Shown: positions 27,055 to 35,761 of the stretch, piece after piece
Layout of the letters: each line of letters begins with the position of its first letter
Position numbering within the stretch: the stretch's first letter is position 1
From: Clostridium ganghwense
GTDB taxonomy: Bacteria; Bacillota; Clostridia; Clostridiales; Clostridiaceae
Direction: 5' to 3'
DNA length: 64,000 bases
Assembly: GCF_026735165.1 (NCBI RefSeq)
Contig: NZ_JAPQES010000001.1
Coordinates: forward strand, 1,302,001-1,366,000
The notes under the pieces: generated by a model
What the model was told of the DNA's origin: nothing
Databases searched by the model: none
The model's input: only the letters and a program-made list of their open reading frames with translations
Made by a program: the position numbers and the translations under genes

Positions 27055-28452
27055 ATGTCATTTAGTTTAATCAAAGACTATAGAAATAATAAAAAATTTT
27101 ATAAGAATTTACTTGTAATAACTTTACCAATAGTTTTACAAAACTTAATAGCATCATCACTTAATATGTTGGATACTATGATGATAGGTAAAGTTGGAGA
27201 AGTAGAGCTTGCCTCTGTTGGTATTGCAAATCAATACTACTTCTTATTTACTTTATTTTCATTTGGTATAGGTAGTGGCTGTGGAGTATTAGTTGCACAG
27301 CTTTGGGGTAAAAATGATAAAGATAATATAAAAAAGGTTTTAAGTAAATCTTTAGCTATAGGTTTATTTATATCACTAATCTTTGTATTTATAGGTCTTA
27401 TGATACCTGAAAAAATAATGGGATTATTCAATAAGGATGTATCCGTTATTTCTATAGGTAGTGAATACATGAAAATAACAGTTATAAGTTATATATTTAC
27501 AGGTATTACTTTTGTTTTTGCTGCTGCACTTAGAAGCGTTGAAAATTCTAAATTACCTATGTTTGCAAGTTTATTGGGTCTTATTGTAAATGCAATATTA
27601 AACTATGTTCTTATATTTGGCAACTTTGGAATGCCTGAACTTAAAACTCAAGGTGCTGCAATAGCAACTCTTATTGCACGAATATGCGAGTGTAGTATGA
27701 TATTATTTTCAGTATACTTTAAAGACAAAGTATTAAACACTAAAGTAAGTGATTTAAGAGGATTATCTAAAAAGCTAACTAAGACATTATCAACTGTAAC
27801 TATACCAATAGTTTTAAATGAGGCTTGTTGGGGACTTGGTAACGTAACATACATTGCAATATATGCAAGAATAAGTACTCGCGCAGCTGCATCAATGCAA
27901 ATATGTTCAACTATAATGAATTTATTTATGATATTTGCTTTTGGACTTGCTTATGCTGCATTAGCTATAATAGGAAATGAAATAGGTGCTAATAGAGAAG
28001 ATGTAGCCATAGAGTCATCTAAGAAAATAGCTCGGTTATCTTTATTAATATCTTTGGTTTTAGGCATTATACTTTTCCTATTAGCCAAACCTATAATTTC
28101 TTTCTTTAATGTATCAACTGAAGTTAAGTTAGCTTCAACTTATATACTATATGTATATTCACTAATTATGGTTGTTAGGGTTTATAATATGGTTATGATA
28201 GTTGGAATACTTAGAGGTGGCGGAGATGCTACTTATGGTTCTATACTTCAAGGAGCTACACTTTGGTGCATAGGTATACCTCTAGCTTTTATAGCTGCAT
28301 TTGTGCTGCACTTACCAGTATATTTTGTTGTTGCATTTACTGCAGTTGAAGAGATTATAAAAGTTTTCTTTATGATAAAAAGATTTAAGTCATTTAAATG
28401 GATAAGAAATATGGTAAATGATACTTCTGATGAAGTACGTGCAATAGCGTGA
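27055..28452 (+). CDS. MATE family multidrug/Na+ (or H+) antiporter
   Basis: 465 aa, twelve membrane helices. The N-terminal MATE features are IVLQNLIASSLNMLDTMMIGKVGEVELASVGIANQYYFL (in pieces LNMLDTMMIGKVGE, LASVGIANQ); the second half repeats with MNLFMIFAFGLAYAALAIIGNEIGAN. Exports cationic compounds using an ion gradient. AGAAGGGAG is the ribosome site. Its stop codon TGA coincides with the end of a transposon remnant, so the natural C-terminus may have been altered. Confidence 0.93.
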   Translation: MSFSLIKDYRNNKKFYKNLLVITLPIVLQNLIASSLNMLDTMMIGKVGEVELASVGIANQYYFLFTLFSFGIGSGCGVLVAQLWGKNDKDNIKKVLSKSLAIGLFISLIFVFIGLMIPEKIMGLFNKDVSVISIGSEYMKITVISYIFTGITFVFAAALRSVENSKLPMFASLLGLIVNAILNYVLIFGNFGMPELKTQGAAIATLIARICECSMILFSVYFKDKVLNTKVSDLRGLSKKLTKTLSTVTIPIVLNEACWGLGNVTYIAIYARISTRAAASMQICSTIMNLFMIFAFGLAYAALAIIGNEIGANREDVAIESSKKIARLSLLISLVLGIILFLLAKPIISFFNVSTEVKLASTYILYVYSLIMVVRVYNMVMIVGILRGGGDATYGSILQGATLWCIGIPLAFIAAFVLHLPVYFVVAFTAVEEIIKVFFMIKRFKSFKWIRNMVNDTSDEVRAIA

Positions 28453-28590
28453 ACTCTCCCCCATTTCATTCGTTGAAGTGGGGGATTCGTATAGAAGATT
28501 GATAGTCTAAGCTAGACTTATTCTAACAGGCGTATCCACTTCACCACTACTGTATAGTGCATCTAAGCACACAACTTTGACTTTAATTTT
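28450..28590 (-). mobile_element. IS200/IS605-type right end with tnpB 3' remnant
   Basis: On the minus strand 28583-28507 reads as the last 25 codons of a TnpB-like frame (VKVVCLDALYSSG, EVDTPVRISLA, stop TAG). After about 20 bp comes the subterminal hairpin CCCCCACTTCA / TGAAATGGGGG and the terminal AGTTCAC. This order (tnpB end, hairpin, TTCAC) is that of IS605-group right ends, which also encode the 3' end of the omega RNA. Everything further 5' in tnpB has been lost. The identification rests on pattern memory, not a search. Confidence 0.7.
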
Positions 28591-28600
28591 TCTCTACTAC

Positions 28601-29140
28601 TTATTCCACTCTCTTTAAATATCTTAATATTGTAATACCCTCTTGCACTGTACATTCATCTAAGTGCAATTTTATAGTTGGATTATTTCCAAGGAACAAT
28701 GGTCTTCCTTTTCCCAAAATTATTGGTATAATACCGATAATATATTCATCAACTATATCTGCTTTTATAAAAGAATCCGTAAGACCAGCCCCTCCAAACA
28801 GCCAAATATCCTTACCTTCTTCCTTTTGTAATTTCTGAATTTCGCTGCAAATATCACCACTTATAAATTCTACGTTATCGTAATTATCCATATTATTAGA
28901 AGTTGCTACAAAAAATTTCTTAGATTCAAAGTCTTCTATATTTTCTATACCGCAGTCTTTATAGGCATTTTTTCCCATAACAATCGTATCTACGCTATCA
29001 ACGAATTCTGGAAAGCTAAAGACTTTCTCTGTATTTAAACTAGTATCACCATCTCCTTTTATCCAATCATAACCACCATTTTCATCAGCAATATATCCAT
29101 CTAAACTAATTGCTAAATTAAGAATTATTTTTCTACTCAT
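28601..29140 (-). CDS. Dihydrofolate reductase family protein (RibD C-terminal domain)
   Basis: 179 aa, single domain. Start KIILNLAISLDGYIADENGGYDW, NADPH-binding region (DTIVMGKNAYKD) and WLFGGAGLTDSFIKADIVDEY are characteristic of YyaP/YwjB-like reductases related to RibD and DHFR. Substrate not known; not a classical folA product. It is divergent from a WYL regulator that probably controls it. Confidence 0.9.
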   Translation of the reverse strand: MSRKIILNLAISLDGYIADENGGYDWIKGDGDTSLNTEKVFSFPEFVDSVDTIVMGKNAYKDCGIENIEDFESKKFFVATSNNMDNYDNVEFISGDICSEIQKLQKEEGKDIWLFGGAGLTDSFIKADIVDEYIIGIIPIILGKGRPLFLGNNPTIKLHLDECTVQEGITILRYLKRVE

Positions 29141-29180
29141 TATATTTCCTCCTACTTATTCATTGATTTTTCTATGCTGC

Positions 29181-29219
29181 ATATGTAGTATAATACATAT
29201 AACCTGACATCTTATGTCA
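29181..29219. promoter_or_regulatory. Two inverted repeats in the divergent promoter region
   Basis: ATATGTA-6-TACATAT (29181-29200) and TGACAT-3-ATGTCA (29205-29219) lie in the 98-bp gap between the reductase and WYL regulator genes. They are candidate sites for that regulator and overlap the likely promoters. Confidence 0.55.
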
Positions 29220-29238
29220 TATATGAAAGGGGATTTTC

Positions 29239-30183
29239 ATGAGAGCTGATAGATTATTGTCTATTATATCCTTATTACAACTTCACAAAAAAATCACGGC
29301 TAGGGATTTAGCCCAAAAATTAGAAGTTTCAGTTCGAACTATATATCGAGATATTGATGCATTAACCTCTATTGGAGTACCAATAATTACTGATCAAGGA
29401 CATGATGGTGGTATTAAACTTCTTGGGGATTATAAGAGTGATTTAACAGGACTTAATGATAAAGAACTACAATACTTATTTTTACCACCCCCACAAAAAA
29501 TATTAAATGATCTAAATATTCAATCACTCTCACATCACTCATTGTTGAAACTCATTGGCTCAACATCGAAACAGCAGCTCAATCTTATAGAAAACTTGCA
29601 AAACTACATCTATATTGATATGTATTCTTGGAACAAAACGAGTGAAACTGATTGTTTCATTCTAGGTCAACTCCAAAAATCTATATGGGGCACGCGTGAA
29701 ATTAACATATGTTACTCAAAGTCTACAGGAGATAAAATTATTGAGCTAAAACCTCTCGGTTTAGTCAATAAGAAGGGGATCTGGTATTTAATTGCAATTG
29801 ATAATATCATCAAGACCTACAAAATTTCTATGATAAAATCTTTAACCATCCTAGATAAAGAATTTGATAGGCCTCAAGATTTTAATCTTAAAGAATACTG
29901 GACTGAATCAACACAAAAATTTATTAAGTCTATTCCAAAATACCAGATCTCAATTAAAACAACTGTAGAAACACTCGATCATATTAAAAGTAGAATGTTT
30001 ATAAACATTATTGAATGTACGTCTACAGGGAATGACATACAGCTTATACTCGAATTCAATGCAAAATGGCAAGCTGTCGAATTTGTTCTTGGATACGGTC
30101 ATAATGTACAGCTTATATCACCTGAAGAAGTGAAAACTGAGGTCATTAAAGTTGCACATGAGATCATTGAAATGTATAAATAG
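29239..30183 (+). CDS. HTH/WYL-domain transcriptional regulator (YafY type)
   Basis: 314 aa. An N-terminal HTH_11 domain (MRADRLLSIISLLQLHKKIT; TARDLAQKLEVSVRTIYRDIDAL) is followed by a WYL ligand domain (about 140-220, with LKPLGLVNKKGIWYLIAID) and a WCX C-terminal extension. GAAAGGGGATTTTC lies before the ATG. WYL regulators sense small molecules or nucleotides; here the partner gene is the divergent reductase. Confidence 0.93.
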   Translation: MRADRLLSIISLLQLHKKITARDLAQKLEVSVRTIYRDIDALTSIGVPIITDQGHDGGIKLLGDYKSDLTGLNDKELQYLFLPPPQKILNDLNIQSLSHHSLLKLIGSTSKQQLNLIENLQNYIYIDMYSWNKTSETDCFILGQLQKSIWGTREINICYSKSTGDKIIELKPLGLVNKKGIWYLIAIDNIIKTYKISMIKSLTILDKEFDRPQDFNLKEYWTESTQKFIKSIPKYQISIKTTVETLDHIKSRMFINIIECTSTGNDIQLILEFNAKWQAVEFVLGYGHNVQLISPEEVKTEVIKVAHEIIEMYK

Positions 30184-30213
30184 AACCATTGGCAGTTAGT
30201 GAAATAAAAAAAT

Positions 30214-30262
30214 AGCATAGGTCACTTGGACATTGATACAACCAAGTTTGACCTATTGTTTT
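30214..30262. terminator. Bidirectional terminator
   Basis: ATAGGTCACTTGG / CCAAGTTTGACCTAT stem between converging WYL regulator and diguanylate cyclase genes. Confidence 0.75.
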
Positions 30263-30280
30263 CCCGGCCTGTATATATAG

Positions 30281-32011
30281 TTAATAATTATGTAACTTTA
30301 CTTGATTTCGACCTTCTGTCTTAGCCTTATACAGTGCCTCATCTGTCAACTCAATAAATGTCTTTAAATCATTATTAGAAAATCGATTTAATATACAAAC
30401 TCCAATACTAACTGTAACATAATTAGATATGTTTGAAGAGCTGTTAGGGATTTTTAAATTCTCAATGCCTTTTCTAACTTGTTCTGCTAAAAACAAAGCT
30501 GTATCTTGATCAGTATTCTTCAATACCGCAAGAAATTCTTCGCCACCATAGCGCGCAACAAAATCAATTTCTTTTCTTAGCATTTCTTTTATAGTCCGAG
30601 CAACTGTTTTTAAACAATCATCACCGGCAGGGTGTCCATACGTATCATTGTAGCCTTTAAAATGATCAATATCTATCAGTAAAAGTGCTAATGGCTCTTT
30701 ATATTCTAATGATTTAGGCCATACTTGTTCTAAATATTCGTCCAATTTTCTTCTATTGAATAAACCTGTAAGACTATCTTGATTGGATAATAATTCCAAT
30801 TGACGTGTTCTCTCTTTAACTTTCTTTTCTAACGTTGTATTTATTTCTTCTAATCGAGAATTAGATATATTTAATTCTTCCATGTAATTTTTGATTCTAT
30901 AAATCATATCATTAAATATCTTTGTAAGCTCACCAATTTCATCATTTCTATTGCTTTTTATCCTAATATCAAACTCCCCACCGATAACTTTTTCCGTAGC
31001 TGTGATAAGTTGCTTTATAGGCTTCAGAATGATTCTACTATAAATAAGCGCAATTAGAGCCGATAGTGAAAATATGAAACAAAAAACTGTAAATAGACGC
31101 TTTTTCATTAGTTCAATGGGTTCAGTGATTTCATCAATATAAACCCCACTACAAAGATACCAGTCCATAGGTTCATAATATTTATAGATTACTATTTTAT
31201 CTTTATATCCTTCTTCACCTGGATTTTTCCATGGATAAATAATACTACCATTTTTCTTTTGTATAATCTCTTGTATGAAGTAATTTCCTTCTGTATCAAC
31301 AAAATTATAAATACTTACTCCTTCTTGTTTAGGATGTATAATCAACTCTCCTGATGAATTCATGACGTGCATATATCCTGTTTTTCCAATTGTAACAGAG
31401 AGAATATTATCTTTAAAGTCATTAGTATTAACAAGGTTTATGAACTCTGACTTATAGGATGAAATTGAAATAATATAGTCCCACGGTTCAAAATACGTCA
31501 TATACAGTACTTTATCTGGCTTTCTTTCATCGCCAGGATTCTTCCATAAATATTCGATATAACCTTCTTTTTTTTCAATTTGTCTTTTTATAAAATCATA
31601 ACTCGAAACATCTACTCCCTTTAACACAGGATGATCTATTAAGACTCCAGTAGAATCTACAATATAAATATATCCTGTTTCACCAATACTTTGGCTTCCA
31701 AGAATGCTTTCAATAGCTTGCTTTGCTTCTAATTCAGATAATTCTCCCTTTATGAACTTCTCATAATATAGTTCAACAATATTTTTATTTTTTTCTGCAA
31801 TCGCTCTAAGATGATTTTTAATAGATGCATTGACTGACGAATCAATTAGATTATATGTTGATTCTGTCAATGTTTGAAGATTGTTCATCACCAAATTATT
31901 ATTTAGCTTTGATGTCATACTATAGCTAATAACCTCTGTTAATACTGTACAGATAATTACCAGTGACATAAGCAATAACATTATCTGTTTTGAAAATCCT
32001 AACTTTCTCAT
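30281..32011 (-). CDS. Membrane diguanylate cyclase with Cache and HAMP domains
   Basis: 576 aa. Transmembrane helices at about 8-28 and 304-325 enclose an extracellular double-Cache sensor: two similar halves each contain a GETGYIYIVDSTGVLIDHP or GKTGYMHVMNSSGELIIHP motif. Then HAMP (325-378), a coiled coil and a GGDEF domain (about 410-575) with the active GGEEF motif (ARYGGEEFLAVL). It makes c-di-GMP in response to an outside small ligand. No I-site (RxxD) is obvious. An HD-GYP gene for c-di-GMP breakdown lies at 41496. Confidence 0.94.
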   Translation of the reverse strand: MRKLGFSKQIMLLLMSLVIICTVLTEVISYSMTSKLNNNLVMNNLQTLTESTYNLIDSSVNASIKNHLRAIAEKNKNIVELYYEKFIKGELSELEAKQAIESILGSQSIGETGYIYIVDSTGVLIDHPVLKGVDVSSYDFIKRQIEKKEGYIEYLWKNPGDERKPDKVLYMTYFEPWDYIISISSYKSEFINLVNTNDFKDNILSVTIGKTGYMHVMNSSGELIIHPKQEGVSIYNFVDTEGNYFIQEIIQKKNGSIIYPWKNPGEEGYKDKIVIYKYYEPMDWYLCSGVYIDEITEPIELMKKRLFTVFCFIFSLSALIALIYSRIILKPIKQLITATEKVIGGEFDIRIKSNRNDEIGELTKIFNDMIYRIKNYMEELNISNSRLEEINTTLEKKVKERTRQLELLSNQDSLTGLFNRRKLDEYLEQVWPKSLEYKEPLALLLIDIDHFKGYNDTYGHPAGDDCLKTVARTIKEMLRKEIDFVARYGGEEFLAVLKNTDQDTALFLAEQVRKGIENLKIPNSSSNISNYVTVSIGVCILNRFSNNDLKTFIELTDEALYKAKTEGRNQVKLHNY

Positions 32012-32280
32012 TTAATCACCTCAGTTTCATTACATAATTTTCCACATTATCTAATATATTTAAAACTTCAACTAATGAGATGTTTATAACTACTAATTGT
32101 TTTTGTTAAATATACATAATCTTGCTCACTCTCTCTATTTATACAACTTATTTTTTAAGTAAAGCCTTTAGATAAATATCGACAATAGTATTTAAAAACT
32201 TTAATCTAAAAACTGTACTTACTACTAATATATTTTGCTAAAAAGATTTAAAAAATCATCAAAATATTAGCTAAAGACAT
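32012..32280. other. AT-rich intergenic region
   Basis: About 270 bp between the cyclase start and the terminator of the GNAT gene. It must hold the cyclase promoter; I see no gene or strong structure. Confidence 0.4.
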
Positions 32281-32340
32281 AAAAAAGGAGCTGAACCTCA
32301 AAATGATTTAAAAATCATTTTGAGACAGCCCCCTTTTATT
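32281..32340 (-). terminator. Terminator after the GNAT gene
   Basis: On the minus strand GCTGTCTCAAAATGATT / AATCATTTTGAGGTTCAGC forms a long stem followed by TCCTTTTTT. Confidence 0.85.
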
Positions 32341-32346
32341 ATAGAC

Positions 32347-32850
32347 TTATAGATTTTTTTTCATTAATAAAGTGTATTTTAATTCTCTATAGAATGGAAT
32401 TTCAACGAAACCTCGTTTTTTATGAAATTCAATGGTTTTAGGATACTTTAAGGATTCTATATATATTTCCTTTTCTCCTATAGTTCTAAGAAATTTCTCC
32501 CGTAGATCACATATTTGCTGAGCATAACCTAATCCTCTATAATCTGATCTAATATGGAGAGTTTTTGCAAAATAGCGATTATCTTGTCTAACTACCATAC
32601 CACATCCAACTATTTCATCTTGTTCATTAGTCAAATAAATTAGATATGACCTGTTTATCAAATCTAACATTGATTCAGCTGTTTTATTATGGCTTAATCT
32701 CTTCATTTCATCTTCTGAGTATGTATTATTGTTTGAATGTGCCATATTTTCATTCACTAATCTAGCTATTTGTGAAGCAAGGTCTTCCTTCTCTTTAGAT
32801 ATCTCTTTTGTAGTAGAATTTAAATTATTTATTGTATGAATTTTTGCCAT
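32347..32850 (-). CDS. GNAT family N-acetyltransferase
   Basis: 167 aa from the ATG at 32850, which has AGAAGGTGACT upstream. The acetyl-CoA binding segment is visible (LHIRSDYRGLGYAQQICDLRE, with R-x-x-G-x-G/A), then YIESLKYPKTIEFHKKRGFVEIPFYRE, the normal C-terminal GNAT pattern. It follows the ATP-grasp gene by about 40 bp on the same strand. The pair suggests acylation of a product made by the ligase, or of its substrate. Substrate unknown. Confidence 0.9.
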   Translation of the reverse strand: MAKIHTINNLNSTTKEISKEKEDLASQIARLVNENMAHSNNNTYSEDEMKRLSHNKTAESMLDLINRSYLIYLTNEQDEIVGCGMVVRQDNRYFAKTLHIRSDYRGLGYAQQICDLREKFLRTIGEKEIYIESLKYPKTIEFHKKRGFVEIPFYRELKYTLLMKKNL

Positions 32851-32889
32851 TATAGTCACCTTCTCTTTTGAAAGCTAAATTCTTAATAT

Positions 32890-33798
32890 TTATTTAAAGA
32901 TACCAAATCTTATCTTTAAATATTTGAAAATTTCTTTTGCTACATTTATATCACAACATGATTCAATTCCTCTAAATCCTGGTGATGAATTGATTTCACA
33001 TATTTTATAATGGTCTCCATCAAACAACAAATCTACTCCAGCTATTTCTAAACCTGTTACTTTACATGCCTCAGTTGCTAACCATTCAATTTCAGGTGTT
33101 AATTCATATTCTTTTACAATGCCACCATCAGAAAAATTAGCTTTAAATCCATCTTCCTGAGCTACTCGTTCCATACAAGCAACAGCACGCCCTCCAATTA
33201 TTAATACTCTTAAATCTCTACCATAACTATCTTTTATAAATTCTTGTATAATAATATTAACCTTAGAATTAGTTATTTCTATTAATTGCATTAAGTCCTT
33301 AAAAGATTTTTTAGTATCTGATAAAAACACACCTTTTCCTTGAGTTCCAGACAGAGTTTTTATTACTGCTGGAAATCCAATATTTTTTTCTATTAAATCA
33401 ATATTTATTGGAAATTTGGCTAACATAGTTTTAGGTACTGGGAAATTGTTTTCCGCTAATATTTGTTGTGTATACAATTTGTCCTTTACTATCTCTATAG
33501 GGTCTGATGAATTAATACACGGTACTCCTAGACGCTCTAAATGTCTAATAACAGCCAAAGCAAAATAAGTTGTTCCTGCTCCCATACGTGGAAGCACAAA
33601 ATCTGGTAATGTAGTTATCTCACCATCAACGAGTATACTTTTTCTATTTTGGCTTGTAACAAACAAGTCTATTTGTTCCGGTTTCAATACTCTTAGATGT
33701 ATTCCTTCCTCTTCAGCTTCTTCAACAAATCTGTTTACTTCATTTCTTTCAGATACTATTTCGGTTTCATTTTCGCTATAAATAATCCACCCTATCAT
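32890..33798 (-). CDS. RimK-like ATP-grasp ligase
   Basis: 302 aa, RimK/LysX-like. N-terminal pre-ATP-grasp domain (1-95), then ATP-grasp: KLYTQQILAENNFPVPKT, PAVIKTLSGTQGKGVFL (glycine-rich loop), IIQEFIKDSYGRDLRVLIIGG, and the metal-binding end GVDLLFDGDHYKICEINSSPGF. Such enzymes join an amino acid, often glutamate, to a carboxylate on a protein, peptide or cofactor. It is in an apparent operon with a GNAT acetyltransferase, recalling two-enzyme N-acetyl-dipeptide systems. Product not known. Confidence 0.9.
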   Translation of the reverse strand: MIGWIIYSENETEIVSERNEVNRFVEEAEEEGIHLRVLKPEQIDLFVTSQNRKSILVDGEITTLPDFVLPRMGAGTTYFALAVIRHLERLGVPCINSSDPIEIVKDKLYTQQILAENNFPVPKTMLAKFPINIDLIEKNIGFPAVIKTLSGTQGKGVFLSDTKKSFKDLMQLIEITNSKVNIIIQEFIKDSYGRDLRVLIIGGRAVACMERVAQEDGFKANFSDGGIVKEYELTPEIEWLATEACKVTGLEIAGVDLLFDGDHYKICEINSSPGFRGIESCCDINVAKEIFKYLKIRFGIFK

Positions 33799-33954
33799 TC
33801 CATTTTCTCCTCTATGTGCTATTATAATATGTTCATTCTAGATAGCCGTTAATACTTTAAACAACTCTCTAGAATTTTCACTCTCTAGTATATACAATAA
33901 CCTGAAATTTATCTACATATTCTAATAGTTCTGTGGACTTTTTTTCCTATTACA

Positions 33955-34644
33955 TTAAACTCCTAAATATACCAAATACAATCCCATTATAATCACTAGA
34001 ATTCCTAAAATAGTTTTCAGAATCCTTCCTACAGCCATAGTCTTATTAGACATGCTGAGCTGCTGAACAAATCCTATGGAAGTTCCAGCAATAAGAATTA
34101 AAATTGAATGTCCTATAGAATATAGTAAAAGCATTAATCCGCCAAGAATCACATTTCCTTTTTGTGCAACAAAGGCTAATATTGCAGCAAGAACAGGGGT
34201 AGAACAAGGTGAAGATAATGCTCCTCCCAGAATTCCTAGAAAGAATGCTCCCCAAAATCCTTTTCTTCTGTTTGGCATTTTGCAAGCCTTATCACTACTA
34301 CCTATTACTCCTAATAAGTGAAGTCCAACTAAAAGCATTATAACTCCAAGTACTAAATACCACCACGTACCTGTTATATTCATAAATTGACCAAGTAATG
34401 AAAATACAACTCCAAGTACAGTAAAGGTAATAACCAATCCTATCGAAAAAAACAAGGAATATTTAAAAGCTGTCTTTTTATCTTTTGCTCCCGACTCACC
34501 TACATATCCTATAACTAAAGGAAGTGTAGATAATATACATGGGCTAAAAGATGATACTATTCCTGCTAAAAAGGAAATTCCTAAGGCTATATATACATTA
34601 TTTGAAATTAAATTTGAAAAATTATTTAAAAGCTCACTCATCAT
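33955..34644 (-). CDS. ccdA: CcdA-family transmembrane thiol-disulfide reductase
   Basis: 229 aa, six membrane helices, with the two conserved redox cysteines in SFSPCILSTLPL and LSSPCSTPVLAA. CcdA passes reducing power from cytosolic thioredoxin across the membrane to extracytoplasmic thioredoxin-like proteins. The start overlaps the stop of the thioredoxin-like gene by 4 bp, so they are coupled and are likely partners. There are no cytochrome c maturation genes nearby, so a role in thiol or metalloid defence is more likely here. Confidence 0.94.
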   Translation of the reverse strand: MMSELLNNFSNLISNNVYIALGISFLAGIVSSFSPCILSTLPLVIGYVGESGAKDKKTAFKYSLFFSIGLVITFTVLGVVFSLLGQFMNITGTWWYLVLGVIMLLVGLHLLGVIGSSDKACKMPNRRKGFWGAFFLGILGGALSSPCSTPVLAAILAFVAQKGNVILGGLMLLLYSIGHSILILIAGTSIGFVQQLSMSNKTMAVGRILKTILGILVIIMGLYLVYLGV

Positions 34645-35090
34645 TCTACTCCCATAGCCTTTAACACTTTAGATATTTCTTCTTCTGACATGTATCCTTC
34701 TTGTCTTAAAAAAGTTTCTCCATTTTCATCCATGAAAATCATAGTAGGCACAACTCTTACTGAATATTTTTGTGCATACTCTATAGCCTTTTCTTGTATT
34801 TTCTCATCATCTAAATGTACAACTCCAACTACAACCTTATCTTTATACTTTTTATCTATGCTTTCCATGATAGGATACATTTTTACGCATACAGGACAAG
34901 TTGTTGTAGATAGCTCCATAACTACAGGCTTTTTAAGTTCTCCTTTTTCCACTTGTATTATATTTTCTAAATTGCTGCTTACTGCAGACTCTCCAGCATC
35001 TTTTTTAAAGTAAATGTTCTTACCATAATAAATACCTACAACTGCTAGTAACAAAACAACTATTATAGTAACTTTAGTCCAACTTTTCAT
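34641..35090 (-). CDS. Membrane-anchored extracytoplasmic thioredoxin-like protein
   Basis: 149 aa. One N-terminal anchor (VTIIVVLLLAVVGIYYG), then a thioredoxin fold with active site TTCPVCVKMYP (CPVC) and the cis-proline segment VRVVPTMIFMDENG. It should receive electrons from CcdA, its coupled neighbour. It is 220 bp downstream of an arsR-type gene on the same strand, with its own inverted repeat directly before the ribosome site, suggesting metal- or redox-dependent control. Confidence 0.93.
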   Translation of the reverse strand: MKSWTKVTIIVVLLLAVVGIYYGKNIYFKKDAGESAVSSNLENIIQVEKGELKKPVVMELSTTTCPVCVKMYPIMESIDKKYKDKVVVGVVHLDDEKIQEKAIEYAQKYSVRVVPTMIFMDENGETFLRQEGYMSEEEISKVLKAMGVE

Positions 35091-35106
35091 ATTAATCCCT
35101 CCAAAT

Positions 35107-35128
35107 AATACTATTATCTAATAGTATT
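35107..35128. promoter_or_regulatory. Perfect inverted repeat before the thioredoxin-ccdA operon
   Basis: AATACTATTA-TC-TAATAGTATT, perfect 10-2-10, only 17 bp before the start codon and overlapping the region of the ribosome site. Size and symmetry suit a dimeric ArsR-type repressor. A small RNA hairpin that hides the ribosome site is an alternative. Confidence 0.65.
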
Positions 35129-35259
35129 TTATTTATATTACATTTTTAAAAATATTTATTCTTAAATAAATACATTTTTAGTTATTTTACACACTTATAT
35201 TAATATATTCAAATATAACGATATTAATATTACTTTCCACTTTTAATTATCAGCTCTAA

Positions 35260-35296
35260 ACTGTGTGGAATTTTAATAAAAAAAACTCCACACATA
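35260..35296 (-). terminator. Terminator after arsR (35312)
   Basis: TGTGTGGA / TCCACACA stem with a T/A-rich loop on the minus strand; the U tract lies within the loop side, so strength is uncertain. Confidence 0.55.
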
Positions 35297-35311
35297 TCCT
35301 ACCTAACTATA

Positions 35312-35617
35312 TTAATCTAATCTCTCACTCATATTCTTTATTTCATCCTTAATCATATTTTCAACAATATTAAGAAGCTGTATAACTCTTTCATCTTTTA
35401 TACTATACATTATCTTAAGTCCATCTTTTTCTGACTTTAGGATTCCTGCATCCCTTAATATTTTTAGATGCTGAGATAAATTAGATTGAGTAAACTCTAC
35501 ATTCTCATTTAACTCACATACACATAATTGTCCTGGTATAAGACTTCTTACAATTTTTATTCTTATAGGATGAGCTAAAGCTTTAAATATTTTCACATAC
35601 ATATCATCAATTGCCAT
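35312..35617 (-). CDS. ArsR/SmtB family metalloregulator
   Basis: 101 aa winged-helix repressor: FKALAHPIRIKIVRSLIPGQ, then the alpha-3 metal site motif QLCVCELNE, recognition helix FTQSNLSQHLKILRDAGI, and the wing SEKDGLKIMYSIKD. The CVC pair binds As(III)/Sb(III) or soft metals in this family. It sits between the permease operon upstream and the thioredoxin-ccdA operon downstream, both of which it may control. Confidence 0.95.
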   Translation of the reverse strand: MAIDDMYVKIFKALAHPIRIKIVRSLIPGQLCVCELNENVEFTQSNLSQHLKILRDAGILKSEKDGLKIMYSIKDERVIQLLNIVENMIKDEIKNMSERLD

Positions 35618-35721
35618 ATTACAACACCTCTTTTTACTCTTTGGTTTATATTTCTCTTATAAATTCTATAATTAATATATATTTATTATATATTAATTGA
35701 ATTTATTTTTATACACTTATA

Positions 35722-35758
35722 GAAAAATAGGATGGGCTCTTATCAAGCTCATCCTATG
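35722..35758 (-). terminator. Terminator after the permease gene
   Basis: ATAGGATGAGCTTG / AAGAGCCCATCCTAT stem followed on the minus strand by TTTTTCTAT. Confidence 0.85.
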
Positions 35759-35761
35759 TCT

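Noticed and set aside
34046-34285. 79-codon second minus-strand frame inside ccdA
   Set aside because: Out-of-frame reading of the ccdA gene.
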